Source of the DNA: Saccharina japonica
Lineage: Eukaryota; Sar; Phaeophyceae; Laminariales; Laminariaceae
DNA: 64,000 nt
Direction of reading: 5' to 3'
Assembly: GCA_008828725.1 (NCBI GenBank)
Contig: MEHQ01002721.1
Location: forward strand, 722,309 to 786,308
Positions 12,956 to 23,874 of the stretch are shown here, in pieces; position 1 is the stretch's first letter, and each line of letters starts with the position of its first letter. A program made the translations under genes and the position numbers. The notes under the pieces are model-generated. The model was not told the origin of the DNA, did no database searches, and was given only the letters and a program-made list of their open reading frames with translations.

Positions 12956-13124
12956 CCACCACCACCACCGTCACCACCACCACCACCACCACCACCACCA
13001 CCACCACCCTCGCCGTGCCCTTCCTCCTCCGCCTTCGTATCCGCTGCGGCTTTCGCGCTCTTCGCTTTCGCTTTCGCGTCCGATTTCGCCTTCGCCTTCG
13101 CCTTCGCTTTCGCCTTCGCCTCCG
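12373..13124 (-). pseudogene. Truncated duplicate of the EsV-1-7 gene 3' end
   Basis: On the minus strand, 12373-12955 repeats the last part of the terminal exon at 16477-17059, including the same stop and the same ending (tail VGSLGPTLETLEPRWGAEVLL less its first residue). Upstream, 12956-13124 stays in frame but is different: poly-Gly, then a Lys-Ala repeat (KAKAKAKAKAK) encoded by TTCGCC/TTCGCT repeats, ending at the N at 13125. No EsV-1-7 cysteine repeat is present. It is either an assembly duplicate with a poor contig end, or the 3' end of a paralogue with a Lys-Ala tract that the gap cuts off. Confidence 0.6.
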
Positions 13125-13125
13125 N
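13125..13125. other. Single N: contig join or unresolved base
   Basis: The only ambiguous base in the window sits exactly where TTCGCC/TCCGN simple repeat on the left meets the start of the second 3.9-kb copy on the right. A lone N at the boundary of a duplication is typical of a scaffold join where two contigs overlap without being merged. Confidence 0.85.
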
Positions 13126-16100
13126 CACGGCCCTTCCCGCTTGGTGCAAGCGGCGTTTGCCTGGTTGGTGACAACCCGACGTGCTCCGCCTCGACATTGT
13201 AGGGATGCGATGCTCCCATGGTCGTACGACTGCGGACATTATGCATGGCATGGGTACACCCCTCTCCCCTCCCGAGACCATCACTTAATACCATCCGGAC
13301 ACCGAGGCCTATCTGCTCTTCCACTCCTAGCATCATTCTATCCGTACTGAGCGGTTCCAGGTGTTTTGGTTTTCAGCCTCCCGTGTCTCCTACCCCCTTT
13401 CCTTTTTTCTTCCTTCACTTCAAAGGTGCAGGAACCTTACTGTAGGTGATAACACGAGCGCTAAGAAAATCAGGCAGATTTTTACGGGGAAATAAGAAAC
13501 CCGGGAAAAGCCATGATGCTAAAGTTTTGAGTGTCTCCTCCCCGTTTCCCTCTGTTCCCTACAAAAAAACCCCAGGAAACCCTATGGTACGTGCAACAAC
13601 ACAAGCACTAGAGAAAGACAGTCCGAGTTTCAGTAGGGCAATAGCAAGAACTTCGAAGGCCATTTACACTGAAGCAATAGTGGTGTCTAATGCACTATTT
13701 CTCCAAGCAACAAGATCAAGCCCACAGCAGGTCAACAAGCAGTTTTCTTTCATACCACTAATAGGTGTCCTTTCCTGTCTTCTACGGTAATTCAACACGT
13801 TCTTCCCCCCTTCCTTATTTCCGAGAAAAACTCAATTTTTGCGGTCCCAGCCCAAAACAAAAATTAAAACATCCCTGTCCGAGCATTCAGCGAAAACAAA
13901 AACGGAGGACCTTATGTAGTCGTTTGCTCTACAACGGCGGGTGATTATTTTCCTCAAATAGTAACTCACAGGAGACATCTATACTATTTTGTTGCTGATT
14001 CGCTAAAAAAAAACAGCATATTCAAATAACGTGCTGCTGTGCGGCTTAGACAAGAGAGGAAGAAATACCCGACCTACGCCCTCCTACGCCATACGTTATC
14101 AAAACCAAAACAACAAAACAACAACTGGTCCGTTTTTACTTTGCTTTTTTTTGCCTCCCTTCTATCCATCCATCCTTTGATGCATTTTCTTTCTTTCCAT
14201 CCTTCTTTCCTCCCTCCTTCTCTCCCTCCCTCCCTCCCTCGCTGTCTGGCTGTGGCACTACCCCGACCTGATAGTAAACTCATCTAAAGAAGAGGAACAA
14301 CGCAAAATACGTAGTCGAGGGCTTGAGCTACAAGCCCACCAAAAGCCACGTGCTACCCATCATGGCGGAAGCAATTTCGAGCTACCTTTGTGGTGTATAC
14401 CCAGCAAATTACTAAAAACCGCCAATGATTGACGTGGCGACCGACCCGCGAACCGCGCCTGTGTGAGGTGCTTTAAAAAACAAAACACCAACAAAACAAA
14501 ACACAACAAAACACAACAAAGAACAAGCTCGACCTTGTGGATGGACATCAACGGCCACAACAAGCCCTCCCACGCGCGCGATTCGAGACGAAGCGATGCG
14601 ACGCGACGGAAGAAATGATTGTGCCCATTTTTCTGTTTCCACAGCACAAAAAAAAAATGCGTTTTGTAGCGAGGAGCCGCGGTAGCGAACGCCCCTCCCC
14701 CCGAAAGCGCAAACACCAAATCAAGCCTCTATGATTACTGTGTGCCTTGCATGCTTTTGACTGTATTTGCACACGTGCGTGCATGCCTAAGTACTATTAT
14801 TGCATGGATGCATACCATTCACCGTCTCACGACCATCACCGCCACCACCACCACCACCACCACCACCACCGCAAAAGACTTGCCACACGGGGAAACCCAT
14901 CGATCTTCTCACCACGTACTACAGAGTAGCAGTTTCTCGATACAACGCGTGCCTCGCCTATGTACTAGCCTAGCCCAACTAAACACTTCCCGATCGGCCC
15001 CCCCCCACCCCCCCCCCCCCCCTCGACTCCTATGGCTAACGAGACCTCCCCGCCCGCTGCCCCCCCCCCCACTCCCCCCCTCCAATCCCCACTCCTCTCC
15101 CCGTCCTCCTCCGCACAGTTTTTCTTGATACAATGCGCGCCTCGTCTACAAAAGCCTGGACCAACTAAACCCCCTCTCCCCCTAACTCCATACCGAAAAA
15201 TACGGCTGAAAACGCCTTTTACCCTCGACAAGAAGCCCATACCCCTCCAATATACAGCTTAGAAGAGAGCCCCGAACAACACGGTAGTTAAATATACTGT
15301 TTGGGGGCTGGTTCTATTATACAACACTTCGTGAGGGCAAAAACACCCCCTCCCCCTTCCCGCGGCGTCAAAGGAGAGCGAAAACAGCCCCCCTCCCTCC
15401 CCCCCCGCCCCACGGCGTCATAACAACGAGGACCAAAATCTATGCCAAGAGAGAAGGCCGGACGCGGACGCGGTCGGATCGTCTCTTCGTCGTCCCTCCG
15501 CCCCCTCCCCCCCCCCTTGAATTCTCTGATCCCCTCCGTCATTGGAACACCACCTGATTTTTTTTCCAGGCCTTCGCAGCAGCCAGCCTACCGCGTCTCT
15601 TCGGACAACGAAAACAAACTGATTGACAACAGAAGCACCACCCCACAACAGAAAGACTGACCAACCCTACCCTCCCCTCCCCTTCTACCTATTAACCCTA
15701 CCTGTCCTACCCAGTCCAACCCCACTCAGATCAACCCTGCTACCCAAACCCTACCCTATCTTCGACCCCACCAAACCAAACCCTAGCTGTCGGCAATGTG
15801 AGCCGTTGTTCCTCGCACCGCGCCGTCAAAGCGTCGCTATAATATGCATTCCACCAAACACCTAACAACGACGATGTCGGATACTGTACCTGGTACAGCC
15901 GACGACTGGTACGTGTACGTTTTAAAAATCAAACAAACGCCTTTTCGGTTTTCGTGCTTATCTACGGGAGATGAGGGGCGACAAAAAACAAATGGCAAAT
16001 TAGTATCGTACAGCACGCTGCCTTGCGCCCGCTCGCCGGCTCGCTCGCTTGCCCACCCGCCGCCCGCATCCCGTTTTGCGCCCCCAGTTTTAGCCAAGAC

Positions 16101-17059
16101 GATAAAAAACGAACGAAACAGAAACTGCATCCCTAGTTTTTTTTTGGCACAAAACGAATTAAAATTGTACTATTACGGGGGCAACATAGGAATCAGAACC
16201 AAAACCAAAATTCTTAGTACACATAGAGGGATACCTGGTTTTTGGGCCCAACGTGGGTTCTGATTCCTATGGACCCGACTATTTTTTCGCCGGACTAAGG
16301 AATATATATATATTACCTCTAAGGGGACCTCCGATACAAGGGTTATACCCTTCTCTTAAGGGGATCTCCGATATAAGGACTACACATGGGATCTCCGCCG
16401 GTTGACGAGGGTAATGCAACCTCTATAAGGTACAATACGCCCGCCCCGCGTTTTACGCCGGGTTCATCGTGGCCGCTCACAGAAGCACCTCGGCACCCCA
16501 ACGTGGCTCTAGGGTCTCGAGCGTCGGGCCCAGTGACCCCACCCCCCGTTCGTACTTGGCGAGGCGTTTGTTCGGCCCTTGGAGCGTGACGATCAAGGAA
16601 CCGGCCGACGACGTCCCGGATCCCCTCCTCTTCTCAGTATCAGCATCACCATCACCACCACCACCACCACCACCACCACCACCGCCTCTAGTTTGGGTGT
16701 CGCCTCCGCCCCAACAGTCGCCGCCACCGATACCGCTACTGGTACCGTTGCCGCTGCCGAAGTTACCGTTACCGCTACCGTTACCGCGGTCGTCGTTGTC
16801 GTTACCGTTGCCACTACCGCTGCCACTGCCGTCGCCGCTGCCGCCGCTGCCGCCACCGCCACTGCTGGTGGAGGTTTCAACCCACGGCAGGTGGCCCACA
16901 CAACCGTCACCACCATCACTACCACCGCCACCACCACTCGTCCTCCTAGGCAAGAGCGACGGCCACCGAGAAGGAGGAGACGAGGACATGGTGCGGTCAT
17001 TACCGCCGCCGCAATCGCCCCCACCACTACTACCACCACCACCACCGCCTCCACCACCC
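13126..17059. repeat. 3.9-kb duplicated segment, copy 2
   Basis: Copy 2 begins immediately after the N and matches 9014-12955. It continues without interruption into the body of the terminal exon of the EsV-1-7 gene, so this copy is the one joined to an intact locus. It includes a second exemplar of the start of repeat family C (13126-13297) and a poly-C tract near 15000. The 3-kb interior (13300-16470) holds no gene that I can support. Confidence 0.9.
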
Positions 17060-19441
17060 GCCGCCGCTACCACCATCACCAACACCAACCCCACCCTTCC
17101 CACAACCCCTCCAACCGCAACGCCTTTTTTAATTTTGACACCACCACCACCACCACCACCACCACCACCACCACCACCACCACCGCTCATTGCCAGAAGC
17201 GACCGAAGCGTGGGGAGGCCACCCCGCCAGTGGGGCTTAAGCGAGACAACCGTCGCGCCCTCAGACGCCATCGGAGACTTGTCCACGGTAGGCAGCTGGC
17301 GGTTGACAATCGCGTCTTTCGCCCAGGCCCTCCCGCCCCCCACACCGCGCCCCTCCCTCTCCTCCACCTGGTCCCGCCCCTCCCTCTCTTCAACCTCCTC
17401 CCACTCCCTCCCCGCCACCGTCGCCCCCACCCCTGCTGTGGCTTCGACGGAGAAATACGTCTCCCTTTCTCCGTCGCGCGAGCCACCGCCCCCTTCCCCC
17501 GTAGCAGCGTAGTAAGCGAACCGGACGGCCGCGGCACCTCCAGACTCGCCTCCGCCTCTGCCACCACCGCTACCGCTGATGCTGCTGCCGCGGATGCTGC
17601 CGCCGCTGTTACCAGCGTGACTGCTACCACTGCTGCCGCTGCTGCCGCTGCTGATGCTGCTGCTGCCGCTGCTGCTGCCGCTGCTGCTGATGCTGCCGCT
17701 GCTGTTGCTGCTAGCGTGCAGAAAGCGGCTGGGCCGCCGGGGCGGGTAATAACCCCCTCCCCGGCTATCGTCGCCGCTAATGCTATCCGCGTCGCCGCCA
17801 CCACCGCCAACGCCAACACCGCGGCTGCTGGAGCTCCTGTCACCCGCGACACTGTCCCCTCGAGTCAAGCACAAGTCTTCCGGGTGGCTGTGGTTGCAGT
17901 TGTGATGGTGGCGATGGCTGTTGCTTTGGGTGTTGCCTTGACACGCGGGAGCGGTAGCCGTAGCCGCGGCGGCGGTAGTGGATGCATACCCATTGTCGGA
18001 GGGGGAGGAGGAGGAGGAGGCGCCTACTGGCGCTTGAGGCCACCTCCAACTAACGCTGCCAGCTCCACTGCTGCTGCCACCGCTACCACCACGTTTACCA
18101 CTACCGCCGTTACCGCTGCAGCTGCTGCTACCGCTGATGCTGCGGCCTCTGATGCTATTTCTACCACTGAGACCGACGCTACCACTGTAGCCGCCACTGT
18201 TGCTGCTGCTGTCATCAGGGTAGCTCCCTGCAGTTGACCCAGGGGAGTGCCATGGCATCGGCGCCAGGGGGGCTCGCAGCTGCAGCGGAGGGATGCCACG
18301 AGCGTGGATAATTTCATCGATCGACTCGAGCCTCTGGTTCTCGCGCATTGTCGCCGACGCGTCAGCAGCAGCAGCAGCAGACACAGCGTAGCGCGGCGCC
18401 GATCGTTCGGTGAAGTTCAAGTGTTCCGACGCGGCTGTGGTGGTGCTGTTGTCCCTCGCTTCTTCCTCCCGCTGCAGCCTTCGCCGCTTCTGTTGCTCAT
18501 GTTGCATCGCAACGCCGCTGTCGAAGTCCGCGGGACAACCGCTGCGACCCGACTCGCTCAACTCGTTGTCTTCCTTTCCACTACCACCAACATTTCCACC
18601 ACCACCACTTCCACCATCACCACCACCGTCAGGGGTAAACCCAGGACGGCGATAAAACCGGCCGTAATCAGGGTCAACAGTGACAACCATGCTCTCGGGG
18701 TAGCACCGCTTACGCCCCCTCTCGAAGTCATTGATCACCCCTCCTCCCCCTGCCGCATCCCCTTCCCGCTGCCTCGAGACCTCCACGCAGCTCCCCCGCC
18801 CGAACGAAGCAGAGAAGGACATAGGGGAGAAGGACGAGGCGGAGTGGGAAGAACAAGCGCCACCGATCATCCCTCGACGCATCACAGAGTCACCGTCGCC
18901 GCCGGGGGCCCGCTGCCCCTCTCCCGCGCACGCCGCTGCCATGGCTACCGCGCCGCCGTCAACGATGGACTCGTCGTAACCTCCTCCCATGGTTGCCGTG
19001 GCATTAACCATGGGCCCGTCGTGCCCTCCATCGCCACCACCACGACTACCATCACAACCAGCCGTCGCAGCCGCCGCCGCAGCAGCAGCAGATTCAGAAC
19101 CTGCCACTGTGATAGGCCCAACTCCGGCCCCGCTCAAAGTCGCTACGCGGGGCATAGACCCAAACCCAGACCCAGACTCCGCCATCTCCATCGGCACGTC
19201 CGGCGCAAGCCCGCGGGGACCGACAGCAGAGAAATAGCCGGGGTGAGGCGCGGGGGCAGGGGTAGTAGTCGCAGCGGCGGCAGCAGCAGCAGCAGCGGCG
19301 GCGGCCGCAATGGAGGCGAGGGTGGAGCGCCCTCGCCCCGACGGCATCATACCCTCGCGGCGATGGGTAGAGCAGAACTTCTCCTTGGACCCTGGGAAGG
19401 CGAAGGACGAGTAGCCGCGGCAGTTGGCAGCCGCGCACCGC
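16477..19441 (-). CDS. EsV-1-7 domain protein, terminal exon
   Basis: The exon starts after a pyrimidine-rich acceptor (CCCCACTCCAG, AG at 19443-19442) and runs 988 codons including the stop. Its first complete codons give a repeat with C-X4-C-X15-C-X2-H spacing (RCAAANC, then a basic FPGSKEKFC stretch, then STH and EGMM). This is the EsV-1-7 pattern. The first base completes an Arg codon with the upstream exon, giving the junction MVDVKHR|RC. The remainder is low-complexity: poly-Ala, poly-Gly, Ser/Gly runs, two basic patches (RGRKRCYPE and KRRRLQREEE) that could be nuclear localisation signals, and a non-repetitive patch SIDEIIHARGIPPLQLRAP. EsV-1-7 proteins include the Ectocarpus developmental regulator IMMEDIATE UPRIGHT; their biochemical role is not settled and zinc binding is inferred from Cys/His. 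The ATG at 19512 lies in the intron and is not the start. Confidence 0.75.
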
Positions 19442-19812
19442 CTGGAGTGGGGTGGGGGGGGTCGGTAGCAAGAAAAGAGGAATAAAAAACAGCACCGACG
19501 AAAAAAGGACATTGGAGAATTCTCCCTGTGGCATACCCTGGTAATCGCAGTAGAGAATAGTTACTAGAGTTGGGACTGATTTCTGCATGTTTTCATCGCA
19601 CAGGGCTGATGAAAAAAAAAAATGAAAAAGGGTTTTGATGTATCACTGAATGTGAAATAAAGCAACACATTAGACTATACTCGTAGTGACAAAAAACTTC
19701 CATAAATTCCGTACGGCTTCGTATGAGTACCTGGTACGTACCTATCACACGAATAATTCAATACACAACACAAATATTAGCTGGCACTACTCTGTAGTTA
19801 ATTAAGCCTGAC

Positions 19813-19920
19813 CTGTGCTTCACGTCCACCATCGTTGCCAGCTTGTGCGTGGAGCAAAACCGGGCCCGTTCCCCCTCGTAGCCGTAGTTGGGCTGCTTAT
19901 GGCACGAAACGAACTCGCAG
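19813..19920 (-). CDS. EsV-1-7 domain protein, internal exon with one full repeat
   Basis: This 108-bp exon encodes exactly one EsV-1-7 repeat: CEFVSC (C-X4-C), then HKQPNYGYEGERARF, then CSTH and MVDVKHR. It is bounded on the minus strand by a good acceptor (TTTCCACTGTTTTCCAG, AG at 19922-19921) and a GT donor (CACAG|GTCAGG, GT at 19812-19811). Both introns interrupt a codon after its second base. Joined to the terminal exon it reads KHR|RC, and joined to the 21.7-kb exon it reads RHR|RC. Exon length, phase and Cys/His pattern agree with a repeat-per-exon architecture. The downstream intron is about 370 bp and the upstream one about 1.8 kb. Confidence 0.8.
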
Positions 19921-20544
19921 CTGGAAAACAGTGGAAAGCAAACGTAGAAAGGAAAGACGTACGCCATCAGAAAATCAGAAAACACAAAAAAAACATGGCA
20001 TAGCACAACATAACAAAACGAAAAAAACAAAGGTCGTCACACCGTACAGTACATACAGTAGTACGAATACAGACTTTGGGCATACCCTACTGTGAGGTAC
20101 TGGGGCGGTCCCAGAAATCTGGGCATATCCCTCTCTGAGGTACTGGTAAACTCTTGAGGGACGCGTACTGGCGGCGTACCGGTAGCTGGGTATACTGGCA
20201 GCACACCAGACGGTATGCTGCCAGTAATACTAGACACTAGCATTTTGGTTCTACTCTTAAAAACCTACTGAAGTTTGGCCTGGAACCCACCCCCCCCCCA
20301 AAAAAAACAACAGGTGGAATTGAACAAGCCCAAGGAAGGGCACCAAAAAACAAAATAAAACAAAACAAACGTGATCTATTTTATCGCGGAATCACAAAGC
20401 ACGTGTGTGTTCCTTGATGCCTGTTCAACTTTTGCGCCACAAGGTCCCCGCCACCCTTTCACGAAAAAACGATAAAAAAACGTCTAAACATGACTTTTTT
20501 TTTTCCGAACCACATGCACATGCATACCTTGCATTACGGGGGAC

Positions 20545-20712
20545 CATGAGTAAATAGGGTCCCTATGGCACACGCGAAAACCTATATATGTCCCTATTTC
20601 TACTACGAGGTTAGGGTCCCTATATGGCACACACGAAAACCTATACGTACATGTCCCTATTTCTACCATGAGGTTAATTAACAATATGTGGTCCTATTAT
20701 TTACTACTTACT
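20545..20712. mobile_element. MITE-A copy with internal duplication
   Basis: ACCATGAGTAAATAGGGTCC at the left and GGTCCTATTATTTACTACTT with CTATGGTCACC at the right are the MITE-A inverted ends. The middle TGGCACACGCGAAAACCTAT segment is present twice, about 70 bp apart. MITE-A consensus, as seen across copies, is TTACGG(A/G)GGACCATAGTAA at one end and its reverse complement at the other, about 110-120 bp in all. Confidence 0.6.
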
Positions 20713-20830
20713 ATGGTCACCGGAATAGCCAATTTTAACTTATTCTACGTCGTAGAGTAACAGCTCCTGCTGCGTTCACTTTCCATGCTCGAAATTAGAG
20801 CTGGAAACGGTGCTTACAGAGTGTATTCTA

Positions 20831-21192
20831 CAGGGGACCATAGACGCGTGCTACGGTAGAGGTAGCACTTTTTGGCTGAATCGCTTTCCGAACGATCGGG
20901 CTCCTTAACCCAAATCCGTCGGACTTTCATTTTTGTGACGAAAACTGTTTCAGAATATACTTTGGTCATGAGCTTTCACATCCGGCAGCGCTTTTCTTTT
21001 CCTCCAAAGTAAAATGTTCGGTGAGGTATGGCGCTCCTTAAGTGAGGAGCTCAGAAAAAACATGGATCACCTCTATCGTAGCATGCGTCCATAGTAATTA
21101 GGACATACGGTACACACCAAAACCTGTAAATTTCCCGATTTTTGCTAATAATATTGATATTTGGTCCTATTGACTATGCCCCTCCGTAATAG
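20831..21192. mobile_element. MITE-A copy split by MITE-E
   Basis: The left end GGGGACCATAG stops at 20843 and MITE-A resumes with ATAGTAATTAGGACATACGG at 21091. It ends at TATGCCCCTCCGTAATAG. The interval 20844-21088 is an inserted MITE-E flanked by CCATAG on both sides (20838-20843 and 21089-21094). Confidence 0.75.
20844..21088. mobile_element. MITE-E, TIR element with CCATAG target duplication
   Basis: Terminal inverted repeats ACGCGTGCTACGGTAGAGGT and ACCTCTATCGTAGCATGCGT bound a 245-bp element. The flanking CCATAG is duplicated. The interior (CACTTTTTGGCTGAA, then TTAACCCAAAT, TCGTCGGAC) is shared with 34553-34848 and in part 49700-49855. It carries no coding potential. The superfamily is uncertain. 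Confidence 0.7.
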
Positions 21193-21427
21193 TAGACGGA
21201 ACAAGGGAGGCGCAGCGATTCATAGCCTCGAGGCTGTTGGGGGAAAAAAAAGCGCACAACTGGAAAACAAATGATCAAAACTGAAAAAAAAAAAAAAAAC
21301 TCGTCACCAGGAACAAAAACTGGCGAAAACGGCAAAAAAAAACGTTTTGGAAAAAACGGCAAAAAACGGTCTAAAATGGCAAAAATGGCAAAAATGGCAA
21401 AACCAGAAGAAAAAACAATCACTGGCG

Positions 21428-21500
21428 GTGACCAACGTCAACCATGGCATCGTTCGGCTTCTAGGTGACACTGGAATCTGTGATTTGTCCCGCAAGAGGT
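21428..21500 (-). pseudogene. Degenerate EsV-1-7 exon inside the large intron
   Basis: On the minus strand, KPNDAMVDV followed by GHR and a GT (CA|GTGATTG) aligns with the end of the 21.7-kb exon (KPDDSMVDVRHR). Just upstream the frame meets TAG where the family has the histidine codon, and the final cysteine motif is scrambled. The surrounding A-rich sequence with repeated AAAACTGG/AAAATGGC also resembles the flank of the 21.7-kb exon. It looks like a tandem exon duplicate that has decayed. Confidence 0.6.
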
Positions 21501-21702
21501 TTTGTTTTCTAGAACAAGCGAAGGGGGAGGGGGGGGGGAGGTGAAACTGGATAAAACCGGCAAAACTGGAAGCACAAAAAAGATGAAAAAAAACTGGAAA
21601 CTAAAAAAAGTAGAAAAATTGCAAACGAAAGGGAAAAAAACAAAAATAGAGGGAGGGGGAAAAAAAACTGACAAAACTGGCCAAAAAAAAACAAATACTC
21701 AC

Positions 21703-21791
21703 CGGCGATGACGAACGTCAACCATGGAATCGTCCGGCTTGTGGGTGGCGCAGAACCTAGCCTTCCCCCCCCTCTCTCCGAAGTACGGCTC
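21703..21791 (-). CDS. EsV-1-7 domain protein, upstream partial-repeat exon
   Basis: The minus strand encodes EPYFGERGGKARF, then CATH, then KPDDSMVDVRHR and two bases of an Arg codon, followed by a consensus donor (CCG|GTGAGTAT, GT at 21702-21701). This matches the C-terminal two-thirds of an EsV-1-7 repeat. The first cysteine pair is absent: upstream in frame are KKQ and non-cysteine residues. The likely acceptor is the CAG ending at 21792, so the C-X4-C half should lie in an earlier exon that I could not find; loss of that half is the alternative. No initiator methionine for the gene was identified. Confidence 0.65.
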
Positions 21792-22018
21792 CTGTTTTTT
21801 CGCGAAAGGAGGTCGATGACGGGGGGGAGGGCAGTAGTGGGCGAACCTTGATTTTTTAATTTCCTTAAGGTATACTTCGTATCTATTTAGGCGCTCTGAT
21901 TGGCTACGAAAGGGTACATGATACGGGGTTCGACCAACTTGGAGTATTTCCCAGCCCCGGCATACCGAGTCAACGCAGAGTCTTTCCAAGCACAGCATCC
22001 AAGCCCGTCGAGTCAATC

Positions 22019-23113
22019 GGGTCATTCTTACCGAGCAACATTTTCCCCAAAATTTCCAATATTTGTTTTCGCGCATTGTTTTAGGATTTCCATGTTCTCC
22101 AAAACTAATTTCCTAATACTGGAATGCGAAGCCTTCCAAATAGTTCACACCCCGGACAGATCAGCTCACCGTAGCTCGAGCTAGCTCACCGGTGAGCTAC
22201 GTGAGCTACACATGTTTTCCTTCGCTTGGGCTATAGGCGATAGCTCATCTGCACATGTTTTCAAAGCTTGAGCTATAGGAGGTAGCTCATCTGCACACAT
22301 ATGTCCGGAGTGAGCTATATGATCTGCCCGAGCTAGCTGATTTGGCCCAAATGAGCTATAGGAGCTACATGAGCTACGCATGTTTTCAAAGCTTGAGCTA
22401 TAATCGGTAGCTCATCTGCACATGTTTCGAAGGCTTAAGCTATAATCGGTAGCTCATCTGCGCATGTTTTCAAAGCTTGAGCTATAATCAGTAGCTCATC
22501 TGCACATGTTTTGGAGGCTTAAACTATAGGTGGTAGCTCATCTGCACATGTTTTGGAGGCTTGAGCTATAGGCGGTAGCTCATCTGCACATGTTTTGAAG
22601 GCTTGAGCTGTTGGCGATAGCTCATCTGCACATGTTTTGGAGGCTTGAGCTATAGGCGGTAGCTCATCTGCACATGTTTTGAAGGCTTGAGCTGTAGACG
22701 GTAGCTCATCTGCACATGTTTTCAAAGCTCGAGCTATAGGCGATAGCTCATCTGTACATGCTTTCAAAGCTCGAGCTATAGAGGATAGCTCATCTGCACA
22801 TATTTGCCGAAGGTGAGCTACAGGAGCTACATGAGCTACCTCATTTGGCCCAAAATGAGCTATAGGAGCTACATGAGCTACAGGCTTGAACTATAAGCGG
22901 TAGCTCATCTGCACATGTTTTCAAGTGTTGAGCTATACACGGCAGATGAGCTAGCCCATGAGCTGTCCGAGGTGTGAAATATTTTGCCCTCTGTTAAAAT
23001 TCCAAACTTTCCAAATAAAATCCTGTTTTTCCTGCTTTTCCTGTTTTTATTTGGAAAAAAATATTGGAAATTTTGATTTTTTGGAGAAAAGTTTCTCGAT
23101 AAGAACGACCCTT
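22019..23113. mobile_element. Foldback-like element with long imperfect TIRs and 42-bp repeat core
   Basis: The left arm (GGGTCATTCTTACCGAGCAA, then TTCCAATATTTG, then CACACCCCGGACAG) is the inverted complement, with divergence, of the right arm (CTGTCCGAGGTGTGAAATAT, then AATATTGGAAATTTT, then TCTCGATAAGAACGACCC). Arms are about 150-180 bp. Between them lies a tandem array of 42-bp units. Long inverted arms around tandem repeats are the hallmark of foldback-type elements. A clear target duplication was not found. Confidence 0.6.
22190..22950 (-). repeat. 42-bp tandem array (AGCTCATCTGCACATGTTTT), about 15 units
   Basis: The unit is AGCTCATCTGCACATGTTTT, then GGAGGCTTGAGCTATAGGCGGT with minor variants, flanked by less regular GAGCTACATGAGCTAC stretches. 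Because 42 is a multiple of 3, the minus strand stays open as a 14-residue repeat (KTCADELPPIAQAS) through 22519-22767. No start, splice signal or flanking coding sequence supports expression, so the open frame is probably passive. Confidence 0.85.
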
Positions 23114-23477
23114 AGCAAGCATAGCATCCAAGCACTGGCAACTGGTACAGTAGAGGGTTTCGGTTTTTATTTATTTTTATTAGGGTCGGACGGTCGGCTT
23201 CAGGCGCCAAGCACAAAACCTCCGTTAATATTCACCATCAAGGTGTGGCCACCCCTTTTGGGGGGGAGGGGTGGGTGTTTCCAAGCACAGCATCCAAGCC
23301 GGCCGAGTCAATCTAGAGTCTTCGCAAACACAGCATCCCCGCACCGGCCACCGGCCACTGGTATAGGGTAAGGTTAGGGTTCGGGTCGGACGGCCGGCTT
23401 CAGGCGCCGAGCACAAAACCTCCGTAAATATTCACCATCGAGGTATGACCACCCCGCGGGGGGGAAGGGGTGGGGGG

Positions 23478-23650
23478 ATTAATCATTAGCCGCATGTCGG
23501 GCATGGCCGTAGTCGTGCGACCATAGACCCTCGCTTCCCTACAATGCCGGGAAGGATCACGTTGGGGTTTCCACCAACCAGGCAGACATTTGCTTGCACG
23601 AAGCGCGAAGCGAAACGTGAGGTGTTGGGCGAGTCGCATGAAGGCTGGGG
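23478..23650 (-). repeat. Dispersed repeat family C, minus-strand copy
   Basis: GTCGTGCGACCATAGACCCT, then ACAATGCCGGGAAGG, then GCACGAAGCGCGAAGCGAAA and GTGTTGGGCGAGTCGCATGA are the inverted complement of the family C landmarks at 8955-9190 and 53255-53470. It adjoins a pair of repeats sharing GGCTTCAGGCGCC(A/G)AGCACA at about 23197 and 23398. Confidence 0.75.
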
Positions 23651-23874
23651 GAGGGGGGGGGGGCGGGGGGGCGGGTAAGGGGGTTTCCGCCGCAAAACTC
23701 ATCACAAAATTATTTTTTTCAATTCGTTTGCCCCCAAAAAGTAGAATGTACATCTCAACCTGTATATATATACAAAATATATATATGTATGTATATATAT
23801 CACATGCCACAGGCTGGTCCAATCAAAACGCCCCAAATCGTGCCCGCCACGAACGCCGCAATATCTATGGAATC

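Noticed and set aside
16469-18237. Long plus-strand frames (347 and 552 codons) of Pro, Thr and Ala runs
   Set aside because: They are antisense shadows of trinucleotide repeats in the EsV-1-7 terminal exon, with no domain and no splice context.
19442-19512. ATG at 19512 as the start of a 1011-residue minus-strand protein
   Set aside because: The first 24 codons lie upstream of a strong acceptor and are pyrimidine-derived (FFRRCCFLFLFSCYRPPPP). Splicing to the 19813-19920 exon gives a much better protein.
22190-22950. CRISPR array
   Set aside because: The 42-bp units are contiguous with no unique spacers, and the genome is eukaryotic.
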